Counted from the stretch's first letter, positions 1 through 8,775 are shown. The stretch: 64,000 nucleotides of DNA from Pseudoduganella plicata (GCF_004421005.1 NZ_CP038026.1:5642001-5706000); one strand, 5' to 3'. Notes: generated by a model not told the origin, from the sequence alone. A program made the numbers and translations.

Positions 1-44
1 CCGCCATTCATGGGCTTTGCATGGTAATCAAGGGTTGATCGGGA

Positions 45-287
45 TCATGGAATAGTCTCGGTCCTGCCGATCGATGAGCTGAGCCAGTCCGAACCACTTC
101 TCCCTGCAAGAACTTCCCGTAATCGATTGCCACCCATATCTTCGTAGAGCAGGTCGACAATATTACCGTCACGCGAACTGGTGATAATCATCCTTTGGCC
201 TGTGGCGTTCCGCACAGCTAACGCTGCCTGGCGCGCTCCGGCCCGCAAATGCGGGTTCGGAATGAACCGGCTTGCAGCCAGACGCAA
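45..287 (-). CDS. Doubtful 80-aa ORF, unknown
   Basis: An open frame of 80 codons runs on the minus strand from a TTG. I do not recognise the product. Its C-terminal half (around SSRDGNIVDLLYEDMGGNRL) has a protein-like composition and could be the tail of a larger degraded gene, but no convincing ribosome binding site precedes it and its own start is not ATG. The rest of the first 343 bases holds no other gene I can support. It may equally be chance open frame upstream of the glutathione transferase gene. Confidence 0.15.
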   Translation of the reverse strand: MRLAASRFIPNPHLRAGARQAALAVRNATGQRMIITSSRDGNIVDLLYEDMGGNRLREVLAGRSGSDWLSSSIGRTETIP

Positions 288-343
288 TGGTCGTCATGCT
301 ACTATTGATGGTCCGATAACTAATATTCGTCCTGGAGAAACCC

Positions 344-964
344 GTGCTTTTATATGTCGACCGCCTGTACACGAGTCCTTACGCTATGTCCGTTTTTGTC
401 GGAATGCAGGAAAAAGGCATTCCCTTCGAAGTGCGCACGGTGGACCTGGACGCGGGTGGCCAGCACGCGCCGGACTACGCGGCGCAGTCGCTGACGCAGC
501 GCGTACCGACGTTGGTCGATGGCGACTTCCGCCTTTCCGAATCGTCGGCCATTACCGAATATCTGGACGACGTCTACCCGGGCGTGCCCCTGTACCCCGC
601 CGATGCGAAGCTCAAGGCGCGCGCCCGCCAGGTGCAGGCATGGCTGCGCAGCGACCTGCTGCCGATCCGCCAGGAGCGTTCGACCGATGTGATCTTCCTG
701 CAACGAAGCGACGCACCGCTGTCGCCGGCGGCGCAGGTGGCCGCGCAGAAGCTGTTCGACGCGACCGATGCGCTGCTGGCGGACGGCGCCGAGTACCTGT
801 TCGGTGCGTGGTCGATTGCCGACGTCGACCTGGCGCTGATGCTGCATCGCCTGATCGCCAATGGCGACGCGGTGCCACCGAAGCTGGTGGCGTATGCCCA
901 GCGCCAATGGCAGCGTCCGACCGTGCAGGCGTGGGTATCGCGCGAGCGTGCGCCGTTGGGATGA
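344..964 (+). CDS. yfcF: Glutathione S-transferase, YfcF type
   Basis: This 206-residue protein resembles E. coli YfcF along its length. It has the thioredoxin-fold N-terminus (YTSPYAMSVFVGMQEKGIPF), the SESSAITEYL segment that in this superfamily binds the gamma-glutamyl part of glutathione, and an all-helical C-terminal domain containing ARARQVQAWLRSDLLPIR. YfcF-type enzymes are cytosolic and show glutathione transferase or peroxidase activity; the physiological substrate is unclear. The start is GTG, chosen because GGAG lies seven bases upstream and the Met-Leu-Leu-Tyr start fits the family's first beta strand. The gene stands alone and converges on the YgjP-like gene. Confidence 0.9.
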   Translation: MLLYVDRLYTSPYAMSVFVGMQEKGIPFEVRTVDLDAGGQHAPDYAAQSLTQRVPTLVDGDFRLSESSAITEYLDDVYPGVPLYPADAKLKARARQVQAWLRSDLLPIRQERSTDVIFLQRSDAPLSPAAQVAAQKLFDATDALLADGAEYLFGAWSIADVDLALMLHRLIANGDAVPPKLVAYAQRQWQRPTVQAWVSRERAPLG

Positions 965-1061
965 CGAGCATGACCATTGCCGCGGCGGGCGCACTGAATT
1001 GACGGCGATTACCGGTGGGGCGTAACGGAGCGCGTTCCCCGGTGTGCCACCGCCGCGCGCA

Positions 1062-1583
1062 TCACCACAGCTTTCGCCCCGAATGCTCCATCTCGGTCAG
1101 ATACAGCCGTACGTCGAACTCGTACTGGTGGTAGTTCGGTTCCATGTAGGTGCACAGCTTGTAGAACGCCTTGTCGTGCGCCTTTTCCTTCACGTGCGCC
1201 AGTTCGTGCACGGCGATCATGCGCAGGAATTCGAGCGGGGCGTCGCGGAACATCGTCGCCACCTTGATCTCGTGCTTGGCCTTGAGCTTGCCGCCCTGCA
1301 CGCGCGAGATCGACGTGTGCAGCCCCAGCGCGTGCTGGATCACGTGGATCTTGCTGTCGAAGGCTACCTTGTTGATCGGTTCCGCATTGCGCAGGAACTC
1401 GGTCTTCAGGTCCTGCACGTAGTCGTACAGCGCGCGGTCGTTGCGCACGTCGTGGGCTTTCGGATAACGTTGCAGCAGGATGTCGCCAAGCCGGTTCTGG
1501 CCGAGCAGCTGGGCGACCTGCGCGCGGGTCTGGTCGGAGTAGGCGCCCAGGTATTTCAGGGGCAGATCTTGGGGAGAATTCAT
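1062..1583 (-). CDS. YgjP-like zinc metallopeptidase domain protein
   Basis: A 173-residue protein with the zinc-binding motif HELAH (H126-E-L-A-H130) followed by a third histidine at about H136, typical of the YgjP/DUF45 family, whose fold resembles the minimal WLM/SprT metallopeptidases. The lysine-rich segment before it (KLKAKHEIKVATMF) also fits the family. The substrate is unknown; some members are annotated as UTP pyrophosphatase, which I cannot support here. I chose the ATG at 1583, where the conserved protein begins; another in-frame ATG at 1610 would add nine residues. No strong ribosome site decides between them. It is divergent from the cho gene. Confidence 0.75.
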   Translation of the reverse strand: MNSPQDLPLKYLGAYSDQTRAQVAQLLGQNRLGDILLQRYPKAHDVRNDRALYDYVQDLKTEFLRNAEPINKVAFDSKIHVIQHALGLHTSISRVQGGKLKAKHEIKVATMFRDAPLEFLRMIAVHELAHVKEKAHDKAFYKLCTYMEPNYHQYEFDVRLYLTEMEHSGRKLW

Positions 1584-1621
1584 GGCGGCGTGACTGTACC
1601 ACAGCCGCATAAATCCGTATC

Positions 1622-2479
1622 ATGGCGCCCATGCACACCCACGTCAACGCGGTGGGGCTCCTGGTCTGCACCGATCCTGCAACGAATTTCAGCTACCCCG
1701 CCCACATCCCCCGCGATTGCATCGACAGCCTGCCGCGGCAGCCGGGCGTCTACATCTTCCGCGATGCTGCCGGTATTGCCCTTTACATCGGCAAGAGCGT
1801 AAACATCCGCCAGCGCGTGCTGTCGCATCTGCGCACGCTTGAAGAAGCGCAGATGCTGGCCCGCACGTGCCGGATCGAGCACGAACGCACGGGCGGGGAG
1901 ATCGGCGCGCTGCTGCGCGAGGCGCAGCTGATCAAGGAACACCAGCCCGTCTTCAACCGAAAGCTGCGGCGAATCCGCGAGATGTGCTCGATCCGGCTGG
2001 GCGGGGCGTTGCCGGAGGTCGTGTTTGCGAAGGAGGCCGATTTCGGCCGCACGGAAGGGCTGTTCGGCCTGTTCCAGACAAGGAAGGCGGCGCAGGAAAC
2101 GCTGCGCAACATGGCGCACAGCGATGGCCTGTGCTCCGTCATGACGGGGCTGGAGAAGGGTGCGCCGGGCCGACCGTGCTTTGCGCGCCAGCTCAAACGC
2201 TGCCGCGGCGCCTGTACGGGCGAGGAAAGCGCGACCGAGCATGCGGCGCGCGTGCGGGCCGCGCTGGCGCCGCTGCGCGTCACGCCGTGGCCGTATCCGG
2301 GGGCCATTGCCATCGTCGAGAAGTCGGACGGATTGCGCCAGCGCCAGCTGGTCGACAACTGGTGCTATCTCGGCACGCGGCAACCGCGCCGCAAGCGTGC
2401 GACGCGTTTCGATGTGGATGTCTATCGGATACTTGCCAGGCCGCTGCTGGAAGGCGGACTGACGATCGAACAGCTTTGA
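1622..2479 (+). CDS. cho: Excinuclease Cho (UvrC homologue)
   Basis: This 285-residue protein matches Cho, the second 3' incision nuclease of nucleotide excision repair. The GIY-YIG domain is plain near residues 42-120 (GVYIFRDAAGIALYIGKS, then QRVLSHL and EIGALLREAQLIKEHQP). Cho resembles the N-terminal half of UvrC and lacks its C-terminal endonuclease and HhH domains, so it makes only the 3' cut at lesions loaded by UvrB; E. coli Cho (295 residues) is of similar length. In E. coli cho is SOS-induced, but I see no clear LexA box here. The start lies close to the divergent YgjP-like gene, and an ATG nine bases further in is an alternative. Confidence 0.85.
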   Translation: MAPMHTHVNAVGLLVCTDPATNFSYPAHIPRDCIDSLPRQPGVYIFRDAAGIALYIGKSVNIRQRVLSHLRTLEEAQMLARTCRIEHERTGGEIGALLREAQLIKEHQPVFNRKLRRIREMCSIRLGGALPEVVFAKEADFGRTEGLFGLFQTRKAAQETLRNMAHSDGLCSVMTGLEKGAPGRPCFARQLKRCRGACTGEESATEHAARVRAALAPLRVTPWPYPGAIAIVEKSDGLRQRQLVDNWCYLGTRQPRRKRATRFDVDVYRILARPLLEGGLTIEQL

Positions 2480-2488
2480 CGGGGCGCG

Positions 2489-3130
2489 TCAGGGCCGCTG
2501 CAGCTGGCCGATGATGCTGGCCACCTTGGTGGTGATCACATCGATCGCCGGGCCGTTGGCGCCGTGCGGCAGGATCACGTCGGCATGGCGCTTGGTCGGC
2601 TCGATGAACTGCTTGTGCATCGGGCGTACCGTTTCCATGTACTGCGTGACGATGCTGTCCATCGTGCGGCCGCGTTCCGAGATATCGCGCTGCATGCGGC
2701 GGATGAAGCGCACGTCGGGCGCCGTATCGACAAAGATCTTCAGCGACATCGTCTTGCGCAGGTCCGCGTCATACAGCGCAAACAGGCCTTCGATGACGAT
2801 AACGGGCGCCGGCCTGACGGTGATGGTCTTGTCGGAGCGGTTGTCGATCGTGAAATCGTACTCCGGCATCTCGATCGTTTCGCCGTCGCGCAGGGCCTGG
2901 ACGTGCTGCACCAGCAGCGGCCAGTCGAAGGCCTGCGGATGGTCGTAATTCTGCTTGCGGCGCACGTCGGGGGCGAGGTCGGACTGGTCGCGGTAGTAGT
3001 CGTCCTGCATCACGACCGAGACCATGTCGGCGCCGAACGAGGCAAGCACTTGCTGGGAAACCGTCGATTTGCCGCTGCCGCTACCGCCCGCGACACCGAT
3101 AATAAACGGCTGGAAGGAAATCTGATTCAT
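2489..3130 (-). CDS. udk: Uridine kinase
   Basis: A 213-residue cytosolic kinase of the pyrimidine salvage pathway that phosphorylates uridine and cytidine to UMP and CMP. The P-loop GVAGGSGSGKST lies near the N-terminus. It is followed by the family segments MQDDYYRD, NYDHPQAFDW and VIVIEGLFAL, and by the lid arginines in FIRRMQRDISERGRT. Length equals that of E. coli Udk (213). The chosen ATG fits the family start; the frame stays open for 28 codons upstream but that part is proline/arginine-rich and not family-like. The gene converges on cho with nine bases between them. Confidence 0.93.
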   Translation of the reverse strand: MNQISFQPFIIGVAGGSGSGKSTVSQQVLASFGADMVSVVMQDDYYRDQSDLAPDVRRKQNYDHPQAFDWPLLVQHVQALRDGETIEMPEYDFTIDNRSDKTITVRPAPVIVIEGLFALYDADLRKTMSLKIFVDTAPDVRFIRRMQRDISERGRTMDSIVTQYMETVRPMHKQFIEPTKRHADVILPHGANGPAIDVITTKVASIIGQLQRP

Positions 3131-3314
3131 CCCCGCATGATACCGGAGCGGCGGCCGAACCGACAGGGCCGGGGACAAATGAGGCGGTCGGCGGGCGCCT
3201 GCCGCGGCCCGCAAACGACGGTTTCCGGTCGTTCACGGACCAATGCCGTCACGCACCGCGGTCGCAGGTTGCAACGATTGCAAGTGAATCCTGCGACGCC
3301 GGCGCAACGCGACG

Positions 3315-4616
3315 TCAGATCACGTCGTCGTGCATACGCTGCAAGGTGCGCTCCAGCTCCGCCGCGGCGGCGGGCAGATCGACTTGCGCGCCCAGGTCGC
3401 GCATCGTCGAGCCGAACGCGTGCAGGGTGCGGAACAGGTGGTGGGCGCGGCACTGTTCGCCCATCTGGCCGATGCGCACGATATCGAGGCCGAAGGAACC
3501 GGAAATCTCGACGCGGTAGCGCGCCGAGATGTGCGCGCACACCTGGCGCCGGTCGATTCCCGCTGGCACCTCGATGCCGATGACGGAGTGCAGGCGCGAG
3601 GCGGGCTGGCCGTACAGCGTCAGGCCCAGCGCCTCGATGGCGCGCTGCATCGCCGTCGAACAGCCGGCGTGCCGCGCGAAGCGGCGCTCCAGGGTCTCCT
3701 GGCAGATCAGGTGCAGCGCTTCGTGCAGCGCCAGGATGCCCGAGGTTGGCGCCGTGTAGTGATACGAAGCGTGATGCCAGAACTGCGCCGCCAGTTTCGC
3801 ATCGAGGCACCAGTGCGGCGGATCGGCCGGGCGGCTTTCGATGCGGTCCCAGGCGCGCTGCGACAGCGCGATCAGCGACACGCCGGGAATCGACGACAGT
3901 CCTTTCTGGCCGCCCGTGACGACGACGTCGACGTCCCATGCGTCCATCAGCAGCGGTGTCGTACTCAGGGTGCAGACGGCGTCCGCCACGACGAGGCAGC
4001 CGGCCTTGCGCGCGAGCCGGGCGATGTCGGCCAGGTGGTGGTTGAACGTGGTGGACGACGTTTCGCCATGCGCCACCGTCAGCACGGCGGGGCGCACGCG
4101 CTCGAGCGCCTCCTCCAGCTGCGCCAGGTCGATGACTTCGCCCAGCGGCACGTCAAGCGTCGTGACGTCGCCGCCGACGCGGCGCGCCATCTCGGCGAAG
4201 CGTTCGCTGAAGTAGCCGTTGCGTACGGCCAGCACCTTCGTGCCCGGCCAGACGAGGTTCGTGATGCTCATCTCCATCGCGGCCGAGCCCGGGCCGGCAA
4301 CGCCCAGGATCCATGGCGACTCGGTCTGGAATACGTAGCGCGCCATCGACTGCACCTGCGCGATCACGCGTGCCAGCGTCTCGCCCAGGTGATTGATGAC
4401 GATGGAATTTGCGTGCGCCACGCGGGCTGGAATGGGCACGGGACCGGCGCCCATCATCAAGAGGGGCTCGGCCGGCAGCAGGATGTCGAGCGGCTCGATC
4501 CGTGGCGCCTTGATCGCCATGCCCGCCGCCGCCGCAGTCGCCGCCGCGGCGCCGGCGCCGGAGTGGTCGTGGAAGCCGGCGAGCGGCGCGCGGAAGGGGC
4601 GTGACGAGGTATGCAT
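3315..4616 (-). CDS. Class-V PLP aminotransferase (serine/alanine-glyoxylate type)
   Basis: A 433-residue fold-type I pyridoxal-phosphate enzyme of the class-V family. Landmarks are the VAGPGSAAMEM cofactor-binding turn, the aspartate in ADAVCTLS (D212) that contacts the PLP ring nitrogen, and VTGGQKGLSS with the probable Schiff-base lysine K238. The closest family resemblance is to alanine-glyoxylate or serine-glyoxylate/pyruvate aminotransferases, but the amino donor cannot be read from sequence. The ATG at 4616 has AGGA seven bases upstream. This leaves an Ala/Gly-rich N-terminal extension of about 45 residues before the usual family start, so a later start at the Met near residue 33 is possible. 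Confidence 0.85.
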   Translation of the reverse strand: MHTSSRPFRAPLAGFHDHSGAGAAAATAAAAGMAIKAPRIEPLDILLPAEPLLMMGAGPVPIPARVAHANSIVINHLGETLARVIAQVQSMARYVFQTESPWILGVAGPGSAAMEMSITNLVWPGTKVLAVRNGYFSERFAEMARRVGGDVTTLDVPLGEVIDLAQLEEALERVRPAVLTVAHGETSSTTFNHHLADIARLARKAGCLVVADAVCTLSTTPLLMDAWDVDVVVTGGQKGLSSIPGVSLIALSQRAWDRIESRPADPPHWCLDAKLAAQFWHHASYHYTAPTSGILALHEALHLICQETLERRFARHAGCSTAMQRAIEALGLTLYGQPASRLHSVIGIEVPAGIDRRQVCAHISARYRVEISGSFGLDIVRIGQMGEQCRAHHLFRTLHAFGSTMRDLGAQVDLPAAAAELERTLQRMHDDVI

Positions 4617-4835
4617 GATCGGGTCCTGTGTTGGGAAAGTTGTCGGATTTCGGGATGGAGCGGCGTCGGCGGGCGGGACCGGATAGGTCGCGGCAGTACG
4701 CTGGGGGGGGCGGCTGGACGCCGGCCTCGGATACCGGCCGGGGTGATGGCGGGTGCGGTTCATTCTAGCAGTGCTGTTGCTGATCCGGCAATGCCGGCTG
4801 GCCCTGGAGTGTCCTCCGAAGTACGTGCAGCCGGG

Positions 4836-4859
4836 CGCTATATAATCAGGTATATTGCG
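4836..4859. promoter_or_regulatory. ModE operator overlapping the modA promoter
   Basis: The sequence reads CGCTATATA, six bases, TATATTGCG: two 9-base half-sites in inverted orientation with one mismatch. This closely matches the known E. coli ModE box (a TATATA/TATATA dyad with 6-base spacer flanked by CG). A TATAAT (4841-4846) lies inside it, so molybdate-loaded ModE would cover the -10 region. The site is 29 bases before the modA ATG, and modE is the last gene of the same operon. Confidence 0.85.
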
Positions 4860-4887
4860 CTTTCAACAATCTCTCTTGCAGTTATCC

Positions 4888-5631
4888 ATGCGTAAACTTC
4901 CGATCTGGGCGCTGGCCGCGTTGCTGCCTGGCGCAGCCTCGGCCGCCGACGTCACCGTCTCCGCTGCCGCCAGCCTGACCAATGCGTTCCGCGAGCTGGC
5001 GCAGGCGTTCGAGGCCGTCCATCCGGGCGACAAGGTATTGCTGAACTTTGCCGCGTCCGATCCGCTGGTGCAGCAGATCGCCAAGGGCGCGCCCGTGGAC
5101 GTGTTGGCGTCGGCCGACCAGGACGCGATGGACAAGGCCGAGGCCCTGAAGTTGCTGACGCGCGGCACGCGCCGGGATTTCGTGGCCAATACCGTCGTGC
5201 TGGTCGTGCCGGCCGCCAGCGCGTTCAAGCCCGCTACGCTGGCGGACCTGGATGCTCCGGCGGTGCAGCGCCTGACGACCGGCAATCCCGCCAGCGTGCC
5301 GATCGGCCGCTACGCGAAGGATGCGCTGACGAAGGCCGCGGTGTGGCCGCGGCTGGAGCCGAAGTTCGTCTACGGCGCCTCGGTGCGCCAGAGCCTCGAC
5401 TACGTGGCGCGCGGTGAAGTGGATGCGGGCTTTGTCTACGCGACGGACGTGATGGCGCAAAAGGACAAGGTACGCGCCGTGCTGACCGTGCCGACGGCCT
5501 TCCCGGTGCGCTATCCCATCGCCGTGCTGGCCGGCGCACCGCAGCCGGCACTGGCGCGCAGCTTCGTCCGGTACACGCTGTCGCCCGCCGGCCAGGCGAT
5601 CCTCGGCAAATACGGCTTCGTCCGGCCATGA
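4888..5631 (+). CDS. modA: Molybdate ABC transporter, periplasmic binding protein
   Basis: A 247-residue periplasmic solute-binding protein with a Sec signal peptide ending near AASA-AD. The mature start (DVTVSAAASLTNAFREL) is the classical ModA opening, whose serines bind the oxyanion. Later segments, such as GARSVRQSLDYVARGEVDAGFVYATD in slightly varied form, include the Tyr/Asp-Ala-Gly region typical of the second lobe. It captures molybdate (and probably tungstate) and delivers it to ModBC. The start is the ATG just ahead of the signal peptide; an upstream TTG lies inside the operator and is rejected. The stop overlaps the modB start by four bases. Confidence 0.95.
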   Translation: MRKLPIWALAALLPGAASAADVTVSAAASLTNAFRELAQAFEAVHPGDKVLLNFAASDPLVQQIAKGAPVDVLASADQDAMDKAEALKLLTRGTRRDFVANTVVLVVPAASAFKPATLADLDAPAVQRLTTGNPASVPIGRYAKDALTKAAVWPRLEPKFVYGASVRQSLDYVARGEVDAGFVYATDVMAQKDKVRAVLTVPTAFPVRYPIAVLAGAPQPALARSFVRYTLSPAGQAILGKYGFVRP

Positions 5632-6302
5632 CGGAACCGGCATTGACGGCATTGGCGCTGTCGCTGAAGGTGGCGCTGTGGGCCACCGGCATCGATCTGG
5701 TGCTGGGCATGGCGATCGGCTACCTGCTGGCACGCGGACGTTTCCCTGGCCGCGAGCTGCTCGATGCGCTGCTGACGCTGCCGATGGTGATGCCGCCCAC
5801 GGTGCTGGGCTACTACCTGCTGGTCGTCATCGGCCGCAATGGCCCGCTTGGCGCGTGGCTGCACGACACGCTGGGCATCAACCTGATCTTCACGTGGCAG
5901 GCGGCAGTCATCGCGGCCGCCGTGGTCGCGTTCCCGCTGGTGCTGAAGGGCGCCCGCGCCGCGTTCGAGACGGTCGACGTGCAGCTGGAGCAGGCCGCGC
6001 GCGTGCTGGGCGTCTCGGAATTCGGCGTGTTCCTGCGCGTGACCTTGCCGCTGGCATGGCGCGGCATCCTGGCCGGCACCTTGCTCGCCTTCGCCCGCTC
6101 GATGGGCGAATTCGGCGCCACCCTGATGGTGGCCGGGAGCATTCCGGGCAAGACGCAGACGCTGTCGATCGCCGTCTATGAAGCCGTCCAGGCGGGCCAG
6201 GACGACACGGCCAACCTGCTGGTGCTGATCACGTCCGCCACCTGCGTGCTGGTGCTCGTGCTGGCCAGCCGCCTGGCGCCGGGCAGGAGCGTGCCGGCAT
6301 GA
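5628..6302 (+). CDS. modB: Molybdate ABC transporter permease
   Basis: A 224-residue inner-membrane permease with about five hydrophobic helices. It has the EAA loop that docks on the ATPase (EQAARVLGVSEFGVFLRVTLP) and the ModB-typical segments LPMVMPPTVLGYYLLV and GEFGATLMVAGSIPGKTQT. Length matches E. coli ModB (229). It pairs with ModA and ModC to import molybdate. It overlaps modA and modC by four bases each (ATGA), implying translational coupling. Confidence 0.95.
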   Translation: MTEPALTALALSLKVALWATGIDLVLGMAIGYLLARGRFPGRELLDALLTLPMVMPPTVLGYYLLVVIGRNGPLGAWLHDTLGINLIFTWQAAVIAAAVVAFPLVLKGARAAFETVDVQLEQAARVLGVSEFGVFLRVTLPLAWRGILAGTLLAFARSMGEFGATLMVAGSIPGKTQTLSIAVYEAVQAGQDDTANLLVLITSATCVLVLVLASRLAPGRSVPA

Positions 6303-6976
6303 GCATGAACGTCGATATCGCCAGCACGCTGCGCGCCGGCGCCCGCACGTTCCGGCTGCAGGCGCGCTTCGAGGCAAGCGGCCAGCGCGTCGTCATCTAC
6401 GGCGCCTCCGGTGCCGGGAAAAGCCAGATGCTCAAGGCGATCGCCGGGTTGACGCGGCCCGATGCGGGCCGCATCGAGCTGTCCGGCCGCGTGCTGTTCG
6501 ACCGCGCGGCCGGCATCGACGTATCGCCGCAGCGGCGCAAGGTGGGCTACCTGTTCCAGGACTACGCGCTGTTCCCGCACCTGAACGTGCGGCAGAACAT
6601 CGCGTTCGGCCTGCGCCGGGGCTGGCGCAACCCGCCCCGGCGCGGCGACAGCGATGCCGTGGCCTACTGGCTGCAGGCGTTCGAACTGGAGGCCGTGGCG
6701 CAGCAACTGCCCGAGCAGCTGTCCGGCGGCCAGCGCCAGCGGGTCGCTCTGGCGCGCGCGCTGGTGGCGGAACCGGCGGCGCTGCTGCTGGACGAGCCGT
6801 TCGCGGCGCTCGACCCGGCCCTGCGCGTGCGCATGCGCGCCGAGCTCGATGCGCTGCAGCGCCGCCTGGACATCCCCATGCTGCTGATCACGCACGACCC
6901 GGAAGACGCCGCCACGTTCGGCGGGCAGGTGCTGACGATGGCCGACGGCGCCATCGTCGGGGAGCGCTTCCTGTGA
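6299..6976 (+). CDS. modC: Molybdate ABC transporter ATPase, short form without Mop domain
   Basis: A 225-residue ABC ATPase. The Walker A motif is GASGAGKS (residues 35-42), the Q-loop lies near YLFQDYALFPHL, the ABC signature is LSGGQRQRVALARAL and Walker B is LLLDEPFAALD. The family members of E. coli type have about 350 residues because a C-terminal TOBE/Mop domain binds molybdate and trans-inhibits transport; this protein stops right after the nucleotide-binding domain. Frame and overlaps with modB and modE are intact, so the short form looks native and not a frameshift. Such short ModC proteins are known in some Proteobacteria. Confidence 0.93.
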   Translation: MSMNVDIASTLRAGARTFRLQARFEASGQRVVIYGASGAGKSQMLKAIAGLTRPDAGRIELSGRVLFDRAAGIDVSPQRRKVGYLFQDYALFPHLNVRQNIAFGLRRGWRNPPRRGDSDAVAYWLQAFELEAVAQQLPEQLSGGQRQRVALARALVAEPAALLLDEPFAALDPALRVRMRAELDALQRRLDIPMLLITHDPEDAATFGGQVLTMADGAIVGERFL

Positions 6977-7803
6977 CCGGCGAGGGGGACGGCGCCATGG
7001 CGCTGCACGGCAAGCTGTGGCTGACGATGAACGGGCAGCACCTGGGTGGTCCCGACCGCATGGCGCTGCTCGCCAGTATCGGCCGGCACGGTTCCATCAC
7101 GCAGGCGGCCAAGGCCGTGAAGATGAGCTACAAGGCGGCATGGGACGCCGTCGAATCGATGAACAACCTGGCCGGCGAACCGCTGGTGGAGCGGCTGGCG
7201 GGCGGCAAGGGCGGTGGCGGTACGCGGCTCACCAGCCGCGGCATGCGTCTCGTGGAGGATTTTCGCCGGCTGGAACGCCTGCACGGCCAGTTTGTCGAAT
7301 ACCTGGGGCGGCAGGCGGAAGCCCGCCGCGGCCCCTTGCCGCTGCCGGAGGATCTGAATCTGATGCAAACCATGACCATGAAGACGAGCGCGCGCAACCA
7401 GTTTGCCGGCACGGTGACGAAGCTCGTGCGCGGCGCCGTCAACGACGAGGTGACGCTGACGGTCGTCGGTGGCCAGGCCATCGTGGCGATCGTCACGCAC
7501 GACAGCGCCAACAGCCTGGGCCTGGCGCCCGGCGTGGCTGCGTTCGCGCTCGTCAAGGCGTCGTCGGTGATCGTCGCGCTGGGCGACGGGGCCGGGCTGT
7601 CGGCGCGCAACCGGCTGTCCGGCACGGTGGCGCGGGTAGTAACGGGGGCCGTCAACTCGGACGTGACGATTGCATTGCCTGGCGGCGGCACCATCGGCGC
7701 GACGGTCACGCGGGACAGCGAGGAGACGCTGGCGTTGCGGGCAGGGATGGCGGTGACGGCCGTGTTCAAGGCCAGCAGCGTGATTCTTGGCGTGGCGGGG
7801 TGA
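6973..7803 (+). CDS. modE: Molybdate-responsive regulator ModE
   Basis: A 276-residue regulator. Residues 25-120 form a LysR-like winged helix-turn-helix (ASIGRHGSITQAAKAVKMSY, then KAAWDAVESMNNL), and two Mop/TOBE domains follow (about 136-202 and 207-275, both beginning SARN and ending in KASSVI). ModE dimers bind molybdate in the Mop domains and repress the mod operon. The GTG at 6973 overlaps modC by four bases; the ATG at 6997, preceded by GAGGGGG, is an equally good start. The operator ahead of modA implies autoregulation. Because ModC lacks its own Mop domain, ModE is the only molybdate sensor in this operon. Confidence 0.93.
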   Translation: MTGEGDGAMALHGKLWLTMNGQHLGGPDRMALLASIGRHGSITQAAKAVKMSYKAAWDAVESMNNLAGEPLVERLAGGKGGGGTRLTSRGMRLVEDFRRLERLHGQFVEYLGRQAEARRGPLPLPEDLNLMQTMTMKTSARNQFAGTVTKLVRGAVNDEVTLTVVGGQAIVAIVTHDSANSLGLAPGVAAFALVKASSVIVALGDGAGLSARNRLSGTVARVVTGAVNSDVTIALPGGGTIGATVTRDSEETLALRAGMAVTAVFKASSVILGVAG

Positions 7804-7971
7804 ACTGGGCATCTGGCCGCCTGTGGGCGTACAAGACGGCCGATCGGCCTTTGTGGCCGAGCCGGGGTGCGCTGAACGTCGGGGACATGCACGAGCGCCG
7901 TTCCGTTGCCGACAACGGTGGCGGGCCGTGGAAATAATCCCACCCAAAATCCAACCCGAAGACGCAGATCC

Positions 7972-7998
7972 GGGGCCAGACCCGGCGGGTCTGACCCC
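7972..7998. repeat. GGGGTC-type palindromic hairpin
   Basis: Two 12-base arms, GGGGCCAGACCC and GGGTCTGACCCC, flank a GGC loop and pair with one mismatch. This is the compact form of the GGGTCTGACCC repeats in this window. It lies between convergent modE and the Dps gene. The rest of 7804-8097 shows no gene. It could act as a bidirectional terminator, though no T run follows, or be a REP-like sequence. Confidence 0.6.
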
Positions 7999-8097
7999 CG
8001 TTCCAGGTCTTGGGTTCCAGGATATGCCTGCCGCTGGCTGACTTTTACGCTTTTACTTTACATGATGCAGCGGCTGTCCCCAGCAGCGGGAAGGCGC

Positions 8098-8616
8098 TTA
8101 AGCGCCGCGGGTCGATTCGAACAGGAACCAGATGCGTTCCTCGGCTTCGTCGATCCAGTTTTCCAGCAGGCTGGCCGTGGCGATGTCCTTGTCTTCGTCG
8201 CACACTTCGTGCACTTCACGCATCGACTTCACCAGCGACTGGTTGTCGTTGCGCAGTTCTTCCAGCATGGCGGTGGCATCGACGAATTCCTTGTCGTTGT
8301 CCTGGATGCGCTGCAGCGAAGCGATGTGCTTGATCGAACGGATTGTCGTGCCGCCCAGCTTGCGCACGCGCTCGGCAATCGGGTCCAGCATCGCATAGAT
8401 GGCGGCTGCCTGTTCGTCCAGCAGCAGGTGGTGCGAACGGAAGTGCGGGCCGCTGACGTGCCAGTGGAAGTTCTTGCACTTGACGTACAGTGCGAACGTG
8501 TCGGCCAGCAGGGCGTTCAGTCCCTCCGTGGTGTCCTTGCGGGCTTTCTTGCCCAGGTCGGTCGGGGTTTTCAAGGATTCGATACCGCGTTGTTCGTTGA
8601 TGTTTTGGTCGTTCAT
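8098..8616 (-). CDS. dps: Dps-family DNA-protection ferritin
   Basis: A 172-residue ferritin-like protein of the Dps/miniferritin family. The inter-subunit ferroxidase ligands are all present, at the same residue numbers as in E. coli Dps: H51 (NFHWHV), H63, D67, D78 and E82. Dps dodecamers oxidise and store iron with hydrogen peroxide as oxidant and can coat DNA in starvation or oxidative stress. The N-terminal tail has several lysines and arginines, which in other Dps proteins help DNA binding. It is the first of three stress-type genes on this strand; the adjoining intergenic regions are full of palindromic repeats. Confidence 0.92.
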   Translation of the reverse strand: MNDQNINEQRGIESLKTPTDLGKKARKDTTEGLNALLADTFALYVKCKNFHWHVSGPHFRSHHLLLDEQAAAIYAMLDPIAERVRKLGGTTIRSIKHIASLQRIQDNDKEFVDATAMLEELRNDNQSLVKSMREVHEVCDEDKDIATASLLENWIDEAEERIWFLFESTRGA

Positions 8617-8775
8617 GTCTGCCTCTTCAGTAGTGAGATGAAAGCTGAATTTGATTGTAACGCAGACAATAAAAACGCGTTGTGAACGGTGCGGCCCGTC
8701 GGTTCGCGCGCAAGCGGCGACCGTACGGCGTGGCGGTTCGTATGCGAAGGTTCGCGGCCGTGCGTTGAACCGTGC

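Noticed and set aside
6299..6976. Short ModC as a frameshifted gene
   Set aside because: The stop overlaps the modE start in the operon's usual four-base pattern, and the following sequence codes for ModE and not a Mop tail in another frame.
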